Assembly: GCF_023716925.1 (NCBI RefSeq)
Contig: NZ_JAMQQG010000211.1
Span: 1-64,000, forward strand
DNA: 64,000 nucleotides
Source of the DNA: Frankia sp. R82
Lineage (GTDB): Bacteria > Actinomycetota > Actinomycetes > Frankiales > Frankiaceae
Direction of reading: 5' to 3'
A program made the position numbers and the translations under genes. Below the pieces are notes generated by a model. It did not search any database and was not told where the DNA came from. It saw only the letters and a program-made list of their open reading frames with translations. Below are positions 26,301 through 34,398 of the stretch, piece after piece (position 1 is the first letter of the stretch; every line of letters begins with the position of its first letter).

Positions 26301-28076
26301 CTCGTCCAGCTCGCCCACCCGGCTGTTCTTCTCCCCGACCAGAAAAACGCCGAACATGCCACGGTCGGGGATGGTGCCGCCGCTGGTCACCGCGAGGCGC
26401 TGCGCCCCCGGACGGCCGCGCAGCACGCCTTCGGCCCGGTCCCAGACGATCCGGGGCCGCAGCTCGGCGAAGTCGTCGGACGGGTAGCGCCCGGCCAGCA
26501 TGTCGAGCACCCCCTCCAATGCCGACGCCGGCAGGGACGCGAACGTGAACGTCCGGCGCACCAGCGCGCCGAGATCGTCAACCGGCCAGTCCTCCATGGC
26601 CGTCATCGCCACGATCTGCTGGGCGAGCACATCCAGCGGATTGCGTGGACAGCGCAGCCGCTCGATCTCCCCGGCCCGCATCCGCTCGGCGACGACGGCG
26701 CATTCGAGCAGATCACCGCGGTGGCGGGGCAGGACCACCCCGATGCTTGACGCATCGACCTGATGCCCGGCGCGGCCGACCCGCTGCATGCCGGCGGCGA
26801 CGCTCGGTGGCGATCCGATCTGAACAACGAGGTCGACCGCGCCCATGTCGATGCCGAGCTCGAGGCTTGACGTCGCCACCACCGCGGGCAGTCGCCCGGC
26901 CTTGAGATCCTCCTCGATCAGCCGCCGCTGCTCCCGGCTGACGCTGCCGTGATGCGCCCGGGCCACCTCCGGCCAGGCCGGATCGATCCGGGCGAGCCCG
27001 GCCGCCCCCATCACCTCGGCTGGCAGACCGCCCGGCGCGCTGGCGTCGACATCAGCCCCGGCCGCCCCATCGGCAGCATCTGCGTCAGTGCCGTCGCCAT
27101 CCCGCGCCAGGGCAGCCGCCGCTGTCTCCAGCCGGTCGCCGTAGCGCTCGTTGAGCCGGGCGCACAGCCGTTCCGCCAGACGCCGGGAGTTCACGAACAC
27201 GATCGTCGACGTGTGCGCGAGCACCAAGTCGAGCACCCGCTCCTCGACCGCCGGCCAGATGGACGCCCGCGCGGGCGCCGCCGCCGCGGACCCGCTGGCG
27301 TCGGCCTCGGCGATCGGCTCACCCAGGTTCGCCATGTCCTCGACCGGCACGATCACGTTGATCTCGAGGGTCTTCATCGTCGGCGGTCGCACGACCCCCA
27401 CCGGTGCGGTGCCCCCGAGGTAACGGGCGACCTCGTCGACCGGCCGGACCGTCGCCGACAGCCCGATCCGCTGCGCCGGCTCCTCGAGCAGCGCGTCGAG
27501 CCGCTCGAGGCTGACCGCGAGATGCGCGCCCCGCTTCGTGCCGGCCACGGCGTGCACCTCGTCGACGATCACTGTGCGGATGCCGCGCAGCGACTCCCGT
27601 GCGGCGCTGGTGAGTAGGAGAAACAACGACTCCGGCGTCGTGATGAGCACATCGGGTGGTCGGGTGAGGAATCCGCGCCGTTCGGTGGCCGGAGTGTCAC
27701 CCGAGCGGATGGCGACCTCGACCTCGGGCTGGGGTAGGCCCAGGCGCTGCGCCGCTGCCCGCATTCCGGCCAGCGGGGTGCGCAGGTTGCGCTGCACGTC
27801 GACAGCCAGCGCCTTCAGCGGGCTGATGTAGAGCACCCGGCAGCGGCGGGACCGCTCCGGCGGCGGCACCCGGGCGAGCGCGTCCAGCGACCACAGGAAG
27901 GCGGCGAGCGTCTTGCCGGACCCCGTCGGCGCGACGACGAGGGTGTTCCCGCCGCCGCGGATGGACTCCCAGGCACCACGCTGTGCCGGGGTCGGCGCGG
28001 CGAAGGCGGTCTGGAACCACTCCCGCGTCGGCACGGAGAACGGCGCGAGCGGATCAGCGGCCATGTCGTCCAGCAT
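23364..28076 (-). CDS. lhr: Lhr-family ATP-dependent DNA helicase
   Basis: Very large superfamily 2 helicase, 1570 residues from ATG 28076 (ATG 28064 gives 1566). Motifs: the Q-motif region at FSVPTREWFQTAF, Walker A APTGSGKT, the DEVH box (DEVHAVAGTKRGAH), motif III SATVRPVDEVARYLGG, and motif VI QRVGRAGH. A winged helix and the long Lhr C-terminal region follow. Mycobacterial Lhr is a DNA-damage-responsive 3'-5' translocase. A Gly-rich insert (about residues 1260-1290) is specific here. It is the first gene of the operon with the transporter and nei. Confidence 0.93.
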   Translation of the reverse strand: MLDDMAADPLAPFSVPTREWFQTAFAAPTPAQRGAWESIRGGGNTLVVAPTGSGKTLAAFLWSLDALARVPPPERSRRCRVLYISPLKALAVDVQRNLRTPLAGMRAAAQRLGLPQPEVEVAIRSGDTPATERRGFLTRPPDVLITTPESLFLLLTSAARESLRGIRTVIVDEVHAVAGTKRGAHLAVSLERLDALLEEPAQRIGLSATVRPVDEVARYLGGTAPVGVVRPPTMKTLEINVIVPVEDMANLGEPIAEADASGSAAAAPARASIWPAVEERVLDLVLAHTSTIVFVNSRRLAERLCARLNERYGDRLETAAAALARDGDGTDADAADGAAGADVDASAPGGLPAEVMGAAGLARIDPAWPEVARAHHGSVSREQRRLIEEDLKAGRLPAVVATSSLELGIDMGAVDLVVQIGSPPSVAAGMQRVGRAGHQVDASSIGVVLPRHRGDLLECAVVAERMRAGEIERLRCPRNPLDVLAQQIVAMTAMEDWPVDDLGALVRRTFTFASLPASALEGVLDMLAGRYPSDDFAELRPRIVWDRAEGVLRGRPGAQRLAVTSGGTIPDRGMFGVFLVGEKNSRVGELDEEMVYESRVGDVVLLGSSSWRIEEITADRVLVTPAPGRPGRLPFWHGDTPGRPAELGRELGAFLRELGRLPADAADARLRAAGLDAWAAANLLRYLGDQRAAAGHLSDDRTIVVERFRDELGDWRLAVHSPFGAPVNAPWALALGARLREQYGTEVQIMHTDDGIVARIPDAAQEPSAELAVFDPEEIDALVRAEIGGSALFASRFRECAGRALLLPRRTPGRRTPLWQQRQRSAQLLSVAAAFGDFPIVLETMRECLQDVFDTPSLVALMREIAARTLRVIEVATPAPSPFASALLFGYVAAFLYDGDAPLAERRAQVLSLDSSLLAELLGEADLRELIDPAALAQVEADLGRLSSSRHARDAEGVADLLRLVGDLTLAEAVARGATPQWLAELEHARRILRVRIAGEERFVPVEDAGRLRDALGVALPLGVPDAFTAPVDDPLGDLLSRYARTHGPFDATEPARRLGLGVAVVRTVLDALTARGRLVHGELHPARAGAQWCDAEVLRMLRRRSLAALRREIEPTPVRALGAFLPAWHGITGAGRRSARGVDGVLQAIEQLQGALVPASAWERLVLPARVRDYSPALLDELCSAGEVHWAGAGGLPGGDGWLTLVTADAAPLLLPAADPGAAAGPLHIALLDALGDGSALFFRALSDRVGSLDDTALTTALWDLVWTGQITNDTLAPLRVVLAAGRGPAGAGGGGGGLVPGGGGRASRTRQARYGRPALPRRTGPPTAAGRWSVLPARDDDPTRRAHAQAEALLERHGIVTRGAVTVEHPPGGFAAVYRVLSAFEDAGRARRGYFVESLGAAQFAVPGAVDRLRAIAATQRDDDDAPQWAPGPGRDPQGGTSGGIVLAATDPANPFGAALPWPDRPSTGADLPAGHRPGRKAGALVVLVDGQLVLYVERGGRSLLTWTTDDRLVDHAAAALARAVVDGALGALSVEKADGTAVTTSTIGAALTRAGFHPTPRGLRLRR

Positions 28077-28205
28077 GCCGCCCAGTCTGCGACGCGGCAC
28101 CGACACTTTCTGCCCGCGGGACCGCCCATTGTGCCCACAGATCAACCCCCGGTGTACTGGCCGCCCCGCACCGGCGGCCGGTACACCGCGGTGCACACTG
28201 GACGG

Positions 28206-28400
28206 GTGCGGTTGACCGAGTTCTGGGCGAGGATGAACAAGCAGTTCGGCTCCAGCTACGCGGAGTCGTTCGCTCGCGACCAGGTGCTGGCCGGCCTGGG
28301 CGGTGCCACCGTCGAGACGGCGCTGGCCCGTGGGGACGACGCCCGGACGGTGTGGCGGGCCGTGTGCGACGAGGTCGACGTGCCGGCCCGGGAGCGCTGA
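28206..28400 (+). CDS. DUF3046 protein
   Basis: 64 residues, VRLTEFWARMNKQFGSSYAE..., matching the small DUF3046 family that precedes recA in many actinobacteria. The function is unknown. The start GTG 28206 is supported by the family N-terminus. It diverges from lhr; the 130 bases between them hold both promoters. Confidence 0.85.
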   Translation: MRLTEFWARMNKQFGSSYAESFARDQVLAGLGGATVETALARGDDARTVWRAVCDEVDVPARER

Positions 28401-28430
28401 GGGCCCCCGACGGCGTGTCCCCGCTGTCGT

Positions 28431-28444
28431 CGAACTCCTGTTCG
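28431..28444. promoter_or_regulatory. LexA (SOS) box upstream of recA
   Basis: CGAACTCCTGTTCG is a perfect palindromic half-site pair (CGAAC-N4-GTTCG) matching the actinobacterial/Bacillus LexA consensus, 125 bases before the recA start. Confidence 0.85.
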
Positions 28445-28568
28445 GCTATGGTTGTCCCCATGCGGCAACTTGTCCACAGATCAGTCACGGCCCTCGAAAC
28501 TGTCGGACCCAGGGCCTAGCGTCAGCCTCGTGGCCAAGAATCGACGACCTCAGCATGGAGTTGCTCCG

Positions 28569-29609
28569 ATGGCGGCAGGACTTGACCGCGAGAAGGCGTT
28601 GGAGAACGCCCTCGCGCAGATCGACAAGGCGTTCGGCAAGGGTTCCGTCATGCGGCTGGGGGACGACACCCGGCCACCGATCCAGGCCATCCCCACCGGC
28701 TCCATCGCGCTGGACGTGGCGCTGGGCATCGGCGGCCTCCCCCGTGGGCGCATCATCGAGGTGTACGGCCCCGAGTCCTCGGGGAAGACGACGGTCGCCC
28801 TGCATGCGGTGGCCAACGCGCAGGCGGCCGGGGGTATCGCGGCGTTCATCGACGCCGAGCACGCGCTCGACCCGGACTACGCCGGGAAGCTGGGGGTGGA
28901 CACGGATGCCCTGCTCGTCTCCCAGCCCGACACCGGCGAGCAGGCCCTGGAGATCGCGGACATGTTGGTCCGCTCCGGGGCGCTGGACATCATCGTCATC
29001 GACTCGGTGGCTGCGCTCGTCCCACGCGCCGAGATCGAAGGCGAGATGGGTGACAGTCATGTCGGCCTGCAGGCCCGGCTGATGTCGCAGGCGCTGCGCA
29101 AGATGACGGGGGCGCTGGCGAACTCCGGTACCACCGCGATCTTCATCAACCAGCTACGCGAGAAGATCGGCGTCATGTTCGGCTCTCCGGAAACGACGAC
29201 CGGTGGAAAGGCGCTGAAATTCTACGCCTCTGTCCGGCTGGACGTCCGCCGGATCGAAACCCTCAAGGACGGTGCCGAGGCGGTGGGTAACCGTACGCGG
29301 GTCAAGGTGGTGAAGAACAAGGTCGCGCCGCCCTTCCGCACGGCGGAGTTCGACATTGTGTACGGCGGCGGTATCAGCCGTGAGGGTTCGCTGATCGATA
29401 TGGGTGTCGAGCACGGCATCATTCGCAAGTCCGGTGCCTGGTACACCTATGACGGCGACCAGCTCGGTCAGGGTAAGGAGAATGCTCGCTCCTTCATGCG
29501 GGACAATCCCGACCTGGCCAACGAGGTGGAAAAGAAGATCAAGGAGAAGCTGGGTATCCTGCCGACGCTCGAAGCCGATGCCGCGGCACCGGTTCCAGTC
29601 GATCTCTAG
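28569..29609 (+). CDS. recA: Recombinase RecA
   Basis: 346 residues. Walker A is GPESSGKT (67-74); Walker B is in [19 protein letters not shown]. Loop L2 and the monomer-interface residues look normal. There is no intein, unlike M. tuberculosis RecA. It performs strand exchange and stimulates LexA self-cleavage. An SOS box lies upstream and recX follows after three bases, so RecA and its modulator are made together. The start is ATG 28569. Confidence 0.97.
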   Translation: MAAGLDREKALENALAQIDKAFGKGSVMRLGDDTRPPIQAIPTGSIALDVALGIGGLPRGRIIEVYGPESSGKTTVALHAVANAQAAGGIAAFIDAEHALDPDYAGKLGVDTDALLVSQPDTGEQALEIADMLVRSGALDIIVIDSVAALVPRAEIEGEMGDSHVGLQARLMSQALRKMTGALANSGTTAIFINQLREKIGVMFGSPETTTGGKALKFYASVRLDVRRIETLKDGAEAVGNRTRVKVVKNKVAPPFRTAEFDIVYGGGISREGSLIDMGVEHGIIRKSGAWYTYDGDQLGQGKENARSFMRDNPDLANEVEKKIKEKLGILPTLEADAAAPVPVDL

Positions 29610-29612
29610 CAG

Positions 29613-30227
29613 ATGCGTCCAGGTCGACACGAAACCGAGCATGGCCCGACCCCTGCTGGCAACGCCGGGCAAGATCCGGTGGACGGCGGAGGTCGGGCGG
29701 TCGACCCGGTGGTGGCAGCGCGGGAGATCTGCCTGCGCCAGCTCACCACCCGTGCGCGCAGTCGGGCCGAGCTCGCCGCGACCCTGCGTCGCCGAGGTGT
29801 CGCGGCGGATGTCGCTGAGACGGTGCTCGACCGGCTGACTGCGGTTGGCCTGGTGGACGATCGCGCTTTCGCCGCAGCCTTCGTCTCTTCCGCGCGCAGT
29901 CATCGTGGTCTGGGACGCCAGGCTCTGGCAGCCGAGCTGCGTCGCCGCGGGGTGCAGCCCGAGGTCGTCCAGGCCGCCACCGAGGTCGTCGCCGACGCCG
30001 ACGAGGAGCACAACGCCCGCGATCTGGTGCGCCGTCGGTCCGCGGCGATGGGCGGGCTGCCCGCGCCGGTGCGGGTCCGCCGCCTGCTGGCCCTGCTGGC
30101 TCGTCGCGGTTACTCGGCGCAGCTGGCCGCTCGGGTCGTCCAGGAGGAGCTTGCGGCTGTCGACCTCGACCAGGCTGGCCTCGACCCGGACGAGCTGGAC
30201 TCGGGGGAGGTGGAGCCGGACTGGTAG
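29613..30227 (+). CDS. recX: Regulatory protein RecX
   Basis: 204 residues with the repeated three-helix RecX pattern (ICLRQLTTRARSRAELAATL, then TAVGLVDDRAFAAAFVSSAR, then RVRRLLALLARRGYSAQLAARVV). It binds and inhibits RecA filaments. About 35 residues at the N-terminus are Gly/Asp-rich and variable. ATG 29613 lies three bases after the recA stop. Confidence 0.92.
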   Translation: MRPGRHETEHGPTPAGNAGQDPVDGGGRAVDPVVAAREICLRQLTTRARSRAELAATLRRRGVAADVAETVLDRLTAVGLVDDRAFAAAFVSSARSHRGLGRQALAAELRRRGVQPEVVQAATEVVADADEEHNARDLVRRRSAAMGGLPAPVRVRRLLALLARRGYSAQLAARVVQEELAAVDLDQAGLDPDELDSGEVEPDW

Positions 30228-30660
30228 TCCCGTGAGCTGCGGCCCGATTGCGGTGGACGGCCCGCGTCCGGCTAAATCCGTGATTTCTTGACGGGCTAAT
30301 CCGTCGTGATCTACCCTTCGATGAAAGGGTGACAGGATCCCGTGGCGACGCGATGTAGATGGCGCGATGTCGACGGCACGATGGTTGATGACACGATGTT
30401 GATGGCGCAGCGTAGATAGCGTGATGCAGATAGCCGATCCAACTTCACACGTGGGCATCTGTCGTCGGCGGGTGCCCAGGCCGGTGCGCCACGTAGCTCA
30501 TCAGCATTGATGGCGTGCGTGCGTGTCCGACGCGATCCCGCCTGCTGATGGGGAGTTCGCCTGCCGCCCAGCATGGCCGTGTTCGTGCCAGGTCGTGGAT
30601 CCTTCGCCGCTCCAGTCGAGCCCGCTCCCGCGGGCCCGGTAACAGCCGGAGGGAGCAGCG
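30228..30660. other. 433-base gap between recX and RNase Y gene
   Basis: No gene is seen. A weak 6-bp hairpin lies at 30313-30330, then six degenerate 14-15 bp repeats (30347-30432). The remaining 200 bases should contain the rny promoter and a GGAGGGAG ribosome site. Confidence 0.55.
30347..30432. repeat. Six degenerate 14-15 bp repeats
   Basis: Units resemble gcacgatgttgatg (for example 30391-30404 acacgatgttgatg and 30419-30432 gcgtgatgcagata). They begin about 120 bases after the recX stop, unlike the stop-anchored repeats elsewhere in the window. Confidence 0.7.
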
Positions 30661-32622
30661 GTGGAAGGCGTCCTGGTCATCATCCTGTCCGTCGTTGTGC
30701 TCGTGCTCGCGGGGCTGGTCGTGATGGTCGCCCGGCTTGCCCGCCCCACCACGGGACTGCTATCCCGCTCAGGCCGCTCACGATGGTCCTTGCCGGCGAT
30801 CGGACCCGAGATCAGGTCCGGGTTCGCGTCCGTGGATGTGGGCGGTGGCGTGCCTGCCGTACCGGGTCTGCCAGGCGAGGAGGATGAGGAGCCCACCGTG
30901 CGGGTGCTTCCCCCGTCCGCGGCAGAGCGTCAACCTGCCGCCGATGAGGGGCTGCCGGTCGCGGATGAGGGGCTGCCGGTCGCCGAGGCGGCCCAGATCG
31001 CCGCAGGTGACGACCTTGAGCGGGTCGATCCGGCTGGTCCGGCCGACCCGGCGTCGGGTGGCGGTCAGGATGCCGCGGGCGGTCAGGTGCTGGCCCGGGC
31101 GGAGCGGGAGGCGCAGGAGCGGCTGGCCCGGGCGGAGCGGGAGGCGGCCGAGATCCGTCGTCGGGGCGCCGAGGAGGTCGCGGCGCTGCGGGACCGGGTC
31201 CGGGCGCAGGCCGCGGCCGAGGCGGAGCGGCTCGAGGCGGCTTCCCGTGACACGGTCCGCGCCGAGGCGGAGGCGGCCCGGGTCGAAGCAGCGGCGATCC
31301 GGGCCGAGCAGCGACTTCGGGCCGACGCGCTGGACGCACGGGAGCAGCGGTTGGCACAGCGGGTCGCCGAGCTTGACGAGCAGGCGAGCCGACTGGCCGA
31401 CCGGAGTCGGGAGCTGCACGAGCAGGAGGCGGAGCTCACCCACCGGGTCGCCGAGGCGGACGGGCGGGACGCCGACCGGCAGCGGGCGTTGGAACGGATC
31501 GCCGGGCTGACCGCCGTGCAGGCCCGGGCCGAACTCGTCACGAGCATCGAGCAGGACACCCGTCGCGAAGCGGCGCTGCGGGTTCGGGAGATCGAGGCGC
31601 GGGCAGAGGAGGAAGGCGAGCAGCGGGCGCGGCGCATTGTCACCACCGCGATCCAGCGGGTGGCCTCCGAGCAGACCACCGAGTCCGTCGTGACCGTGCT
31701 CGCGCTGCCCGGCGACGACATGAAGGGGCGGATCATCGGCCGGGAGGGCCGTAACATCCGCACGTTCGAGTCCGTCACCGGGGTGAACGTCCTGATCGAC
31801 GACACTCCGGAGGCGGTGCTGCTGAGCTGCTTCGATCCGGTGCGTCGCGAGATCGGCCGGATCACGCTCGCGGCCCTGGTCGCCGACGGGCGCATTCATC
31901 CGCACCGCATCGAGGAGGAGTACGCCCGGGCCCAGGTGGAGGTCGAGGCGCGCTGTGTGCGGGCCGGGGAGGACGCCCTGGTCGAGACCGGTGTCTCCGA
32001 GCTGCACCCGGAGCTCATCGTCCTGCTCGGACGACTGCGTTACCGGACCAGCTACGGCCAGAACGTGCTCGCACATCTGATCGAAAGCGCGCATCTGGCC
32101 GGGATCATGGCCGCCGAACTGCAGATGGAGCTGCCGCTGGCGAAACGGGCCGCGCTGCTGCACGACCTCGGCAAGGCGCTGACCCACGAGGCGGAGGGCT
32201 CACATGCGCTCGTCGGTGCCGACGTGGCCCGCCGCCACGGCGAGTCGGAGGAGGTCGTGCATGCCATCGAGGCGCATCACAACGAGGTTGCGCCTCGGTC
32301 GCTGTGTGCCGTGCTCACCCAGGCCGCCGACCAGATCTCCGGTGGTCGGCCGGGTGCCCGTCGGGCGAGCCTCGAGTCCTACGTACAGCGCCTCGAACGC
32401 ATCGAGCGGATCGCGGGCGACCGGCCCGGAGTGGACCGGGTGTTCGCCATGCAGGCCGGCCGGGAGGTCCGGGTGATGGTCGTGCCTGAGGAGGTCGACG
32501 ACGCCGCCGCCCACCTGCTCGCCCGCGACGTCGCCCGGCAGATCGAGGACGAGCTCACCTATCCCGGCCAGATCCGGGTCACCGTCGTGCGGGAGACCCG
32601 GGCCGTCGGCACCGCCCGCTGA
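30661..32622 (+). CDS. rny: Ribonuclease Y
   Basis: Membrane-tethered endoribonuclease. Order: an N-terminal membrane helix (about 2-25), a variable acidic linker (about 30-135), a long coiled coil (about 140-330), a KH domain (GDDMKGRIIGREGRNIRTFE, about 352-371) and an HD metal-dependent catalytic domain (LLHDLGK, about 499). At 653 residues it exceeds the usual 520 or so because of the linker, which contains a 21-bp in-frame duplication. The start is GTG 30661 with GGAGGGAG upstream. Confidence 0.92.
   Translation: MEGVLVIILSVVVLVLAGLVVMVARLARPTTGLLSRSGRSRWSLPAIGPEIRSGFASVDVGGGVPAVPGLPGEEDEEPTVRVLPPSAAERQPAADEGLPVADEGLPVAEAAQIAAGDDLERVDPAGPADPASGGGQDAAGGQVLARAEREAQERLARAEREAAEIRRRGAEEVAALRDRVRAQAAAEAERLEAASRDTVRAEAEAARVEAAAIRAEQRLRADALDAREQRLAQRVAELDEQASRLADRSRELHEQEAELTHRVAEADGRDADRQRALERIAGLTAVQARAELVTSIEQDTRREAALRVREIEARAEEEGEQRARRIVTTAIQRVASEQTTESVVTVLALPGDDMKGRIIGREGRNIRTFESVTGVNVLIDDTPEAVLLSCFDPVRREIGRITLAALVADGRIHPHRIEEEYARAQVEVEARCVRAGEDALVETGVSELHPELIVLLGRLRYRTSYGQNVLAHLIESAHLAGIMAAELQMELPLAKRAALLHDLGKALTHEAEGSHALVGADVARRHGESEEVVHAIEAHHNEVAPRSLCAVLTQAADQISGGRPGARRASLESYVQRLERIERIAGDRPGVDRVFAMQAGREVRVMVVPEEVDDAAAHLLARDVARQIEDELTYPGQIRVTVVRETRAVGTAR
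30940..30981. repeat. 21-bp in-frame duplication in rny
   Basis: Two copies (30940-30960, 30961-30981) differing at one base, encoding ADEGLPV twice in the variable linker. Confidence 0.85.
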
Positions 32623-32662
32623 CCAGGCGCAGCTCCGGCCCCGGCCCCAGCGATCACCGATG

Positions 32663-33547
32663 TCACGGCTGGGCCGGTGGCCTGCCGTCCGGGCCGGCAG
32701 CGGTGTCGAGCACGAGGGCGGCATGGCCGGTGCCGAGCCGTCGGCTCTGTCGTCGGTCCAGCCACCGGGCCAGCAGGGACAATAGTCCGTTGGTCACGAT
32801 GTACATCAGTGCCATCACCGTGTAAATGGGCAGGGCGTAGTCGCTGCCGAGGAACTCCACCGCGCCGCGGCCCGATCGCAGCAGCTCGCTGTAGGCGATC
32901 ACGAATCCGAGCGAGGTGTCCTTGAGCAGGGTGACCAGCTGGCTGACCAGGGTCGGGCTCATCCGCCGCACCGCCTGCGGCAGTTGGACGAGCCGGAAGA
33001 TCTGTAGTGGACGTAGACCGAGGGCGGCGGCGGCCTCCGTCTGACCACGGTCGATCGCGCCGACACCGGCGCGGAAGATCTCGCTGAGGACCGCGCCGTT
33101 GTAGGCCGTCAGGCCGAGAACCAGCGCCCAGAACGTCGACACCTGCCAGCCCAGCGCCGGCAGTCCCAGGTAGGCGAACAGGATCAGCATCAGCACCGGC
33201 AGGCTGCGCAACAGCTCCACGACGGCGGTGGCCGGCAGCCGCACCGCCCGACGCTTGGACATCTGCCCGAGGGCCAGCAGCAGGCCGAGGGCGACCGCGA
33301 GCACCATCCCGGTGGCGGCCGCGCGCAGGGTGGCGAGCAGCCCCTTCCACAGCAGGGTGCGCAGGGCCGGCTGGTCGAGGAACACCCGCCACAGCTCGCC
33401 ATCCAGCTGGCCCTTGTCAGCCAGCCGGGTCAGGGCGAGGGCGACCAGCCCGGCGAACACGGCCGCCGCGACGATGCTGCCGAGCAGGATGCGCTGGCGT
33501 CCGCGCGGCCCGGGTGGATCGGCGAGGACCAGGGGTGTGCCGCTCAT
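32663..33547 (-). CDS. gluD: Glutamate ABC transporter permease GluD
   Basis: 294 residues, a His/Glu/Gln/Arg-type amino-acid permease. An N-terminal membrane helix (about 23-45) precedes the core with about five segments. The ABC-interaction EAA loop is EAAAALGLRPLQIFRLVQLPQAVRR. Partner of GluC in the membrane. The start ATG 33547 overlaps the gluC stop (ATGA). It is the last gene of the leftward gluABCD operon. Confidence 0.92.
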   Translation of the reverse strand: MSGTPLVLADPPGPRGRQRILLGSIVAAAVFAGLVALALTRLADKGQLDGELWRVFLDQPALRTLLWKGLLATLRAAATGMVLAVALGLLLALGQMSKRRAVRLPATAVVELLRSLPVLMLILFAYLGLPALGWQVSTFWALVLGLTAYNGAVLSEIFRAGVGAIDRGQTEAAAALGLRPLQIFRLVQLPQAVRRMSPTLVSQLVTLLKDTSLGFVIAYSELLRSGRGAVEFLGSDYALPIYTVMALMYIVTNGLLSLLARWLDRRQSRRLGTGHAALVLDTAAGPDGRPPAQP

Positions 33548-34191
33548 CGCGTCCGCTCCAGCCGTCGCTCGGTGATCGCCAGTCCGACTGCGAGGGTGAG
33601 GGTGAGGATCAGGTAGCCGACGACACCGCCGAGCAGGACGGCGATCACGGCGTCCGGGTTCGCCGTGGTCAGCCGCTGCACCACCCCGGTCAGTTCCTGG
33701 ACGCCGAAGGCCGCGGCGATCGAGGTGTTACGGATCAGGGCGCTGAGCACACTGCCCAGTGGCTGCAGGACCGCCCGTAGCGCCTGCGGCAGTAGGACGA
33801 GGCGGAAGTTCTGGCCGAAGGTCAGCCCCAGAGCCCGCGCGGCCTCGGCCTGGCCGACGTCGACTCCGTTGATGCCGGAGCGCACCGCCTCGCAGACCAG
33901 CGCCGCATGATAGATCGACAGCGCCAGGACGGCGAACGTGAAGTAGGAGAACACGATGTCCAGCCGCGGCAGGACGAACACCACGAAGAAGAACACCACG
34001 GTCAGCGGGGTGTTACGCACGATCTCCACATAGGCGGTGCCGGCCCAGCGCAGCGGCGGGACCGGCCCGACCCGCATGGTCGCGAGCAGAGTGCCGCCGA
34101 TCAGCGCCGCCACGGCGGCGAACAGGCTCAGCTCCACCGTGCGGCGCAGGCCTTCGGCGAAGATGTCGAGGTTGTCGAAGACTGCGTCGAT
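33544..34191 (-). CDS. gluC: Glutamate ABC transporter permease GluC, probable ATC start
   Basis: Membrane permease with the EAA loop EAARALGLTFGQNFRLVLLPQALRA. In known GluC proteins the sequence begins M-D-A-V-F-D-N; here the matching codon is ATC at 34191-34189, preceded by a perfect GAGGAG six bases upstream. That start gives 215 residues, the family's usual length. The only standard upstream start, GTG 34347, would add a 52-residue Arg/Pro/Ser tail, has no ribosome site and would place a strong stem-loop inside the gene. I therefore favour the rare ATC start, with sequencing error or an unannotated start as alternatives. Confidence 0.85.
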   Translation of the reverse strand: MDAVFDNLDIFAEGLRRTVELSLFAAVAALIGGTLLATMRVGPVPPLRWAGTAYVEIVRNTPLTVVFFFVVFVLPRLDIVFSYFTFAVLALSIYHAALVCEAVRSGINGVDVGQAEAARALGLTFGQNFRLVLLPQALRAVLQPLGSVLSALIRNTSIAAAFGVQELTGVVQRLTTANPDAVIAVLLGGVVGYLILTLTLAVGLAITERRLERTR

Positions 34192-34291
34192 CGCGAGCTC
34201 CTCGGGTCGCTCCGGTCGCTCTGCCCGCCTGCAGGCGGCTGGCAGGCGCGATGCCTCCGGCCCGCGGGACGGGGCGGGAACGGAGACGGGG

Positions 34292-34337
34292 GACGCGGCG
34301 GGGGGACGGCCGCGGGCAGTCGTCCCCCCGCCGCGTC
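34292..34337 (-). terminator. 16-bp stem-loop between gluB and gluC
   Basis: The arms 34292-34307 and 34322-34337 are perfectly complementary over 16 GC-rich pairs, with a 14-base loop. No T-run follows. In this position it probably ends part of the transcripts or protects the gluB mRNA, giving more binding protein than permease. Confidence 0.8.
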
Positions 34338-34354
34338 GAGCCGTCACGCGGCTC

Positions 34355-34398
34355 GGTGGATCAGGAGATGGATCAGGAGATGAGGTGGATCAGGAGGT
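34355..34398. repeat. ggatcaggag repeats spanning the gluB stop codon
   Basis: The core ggatcaggag occurs at 34358, 34370 and 34387 (plus-strand reading). The two outer copies share ggtggatcaggag. On the minus strand each core contains a TGA, and the first one is the gluB stop codon (34390-34392). Confidence 0.85.
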
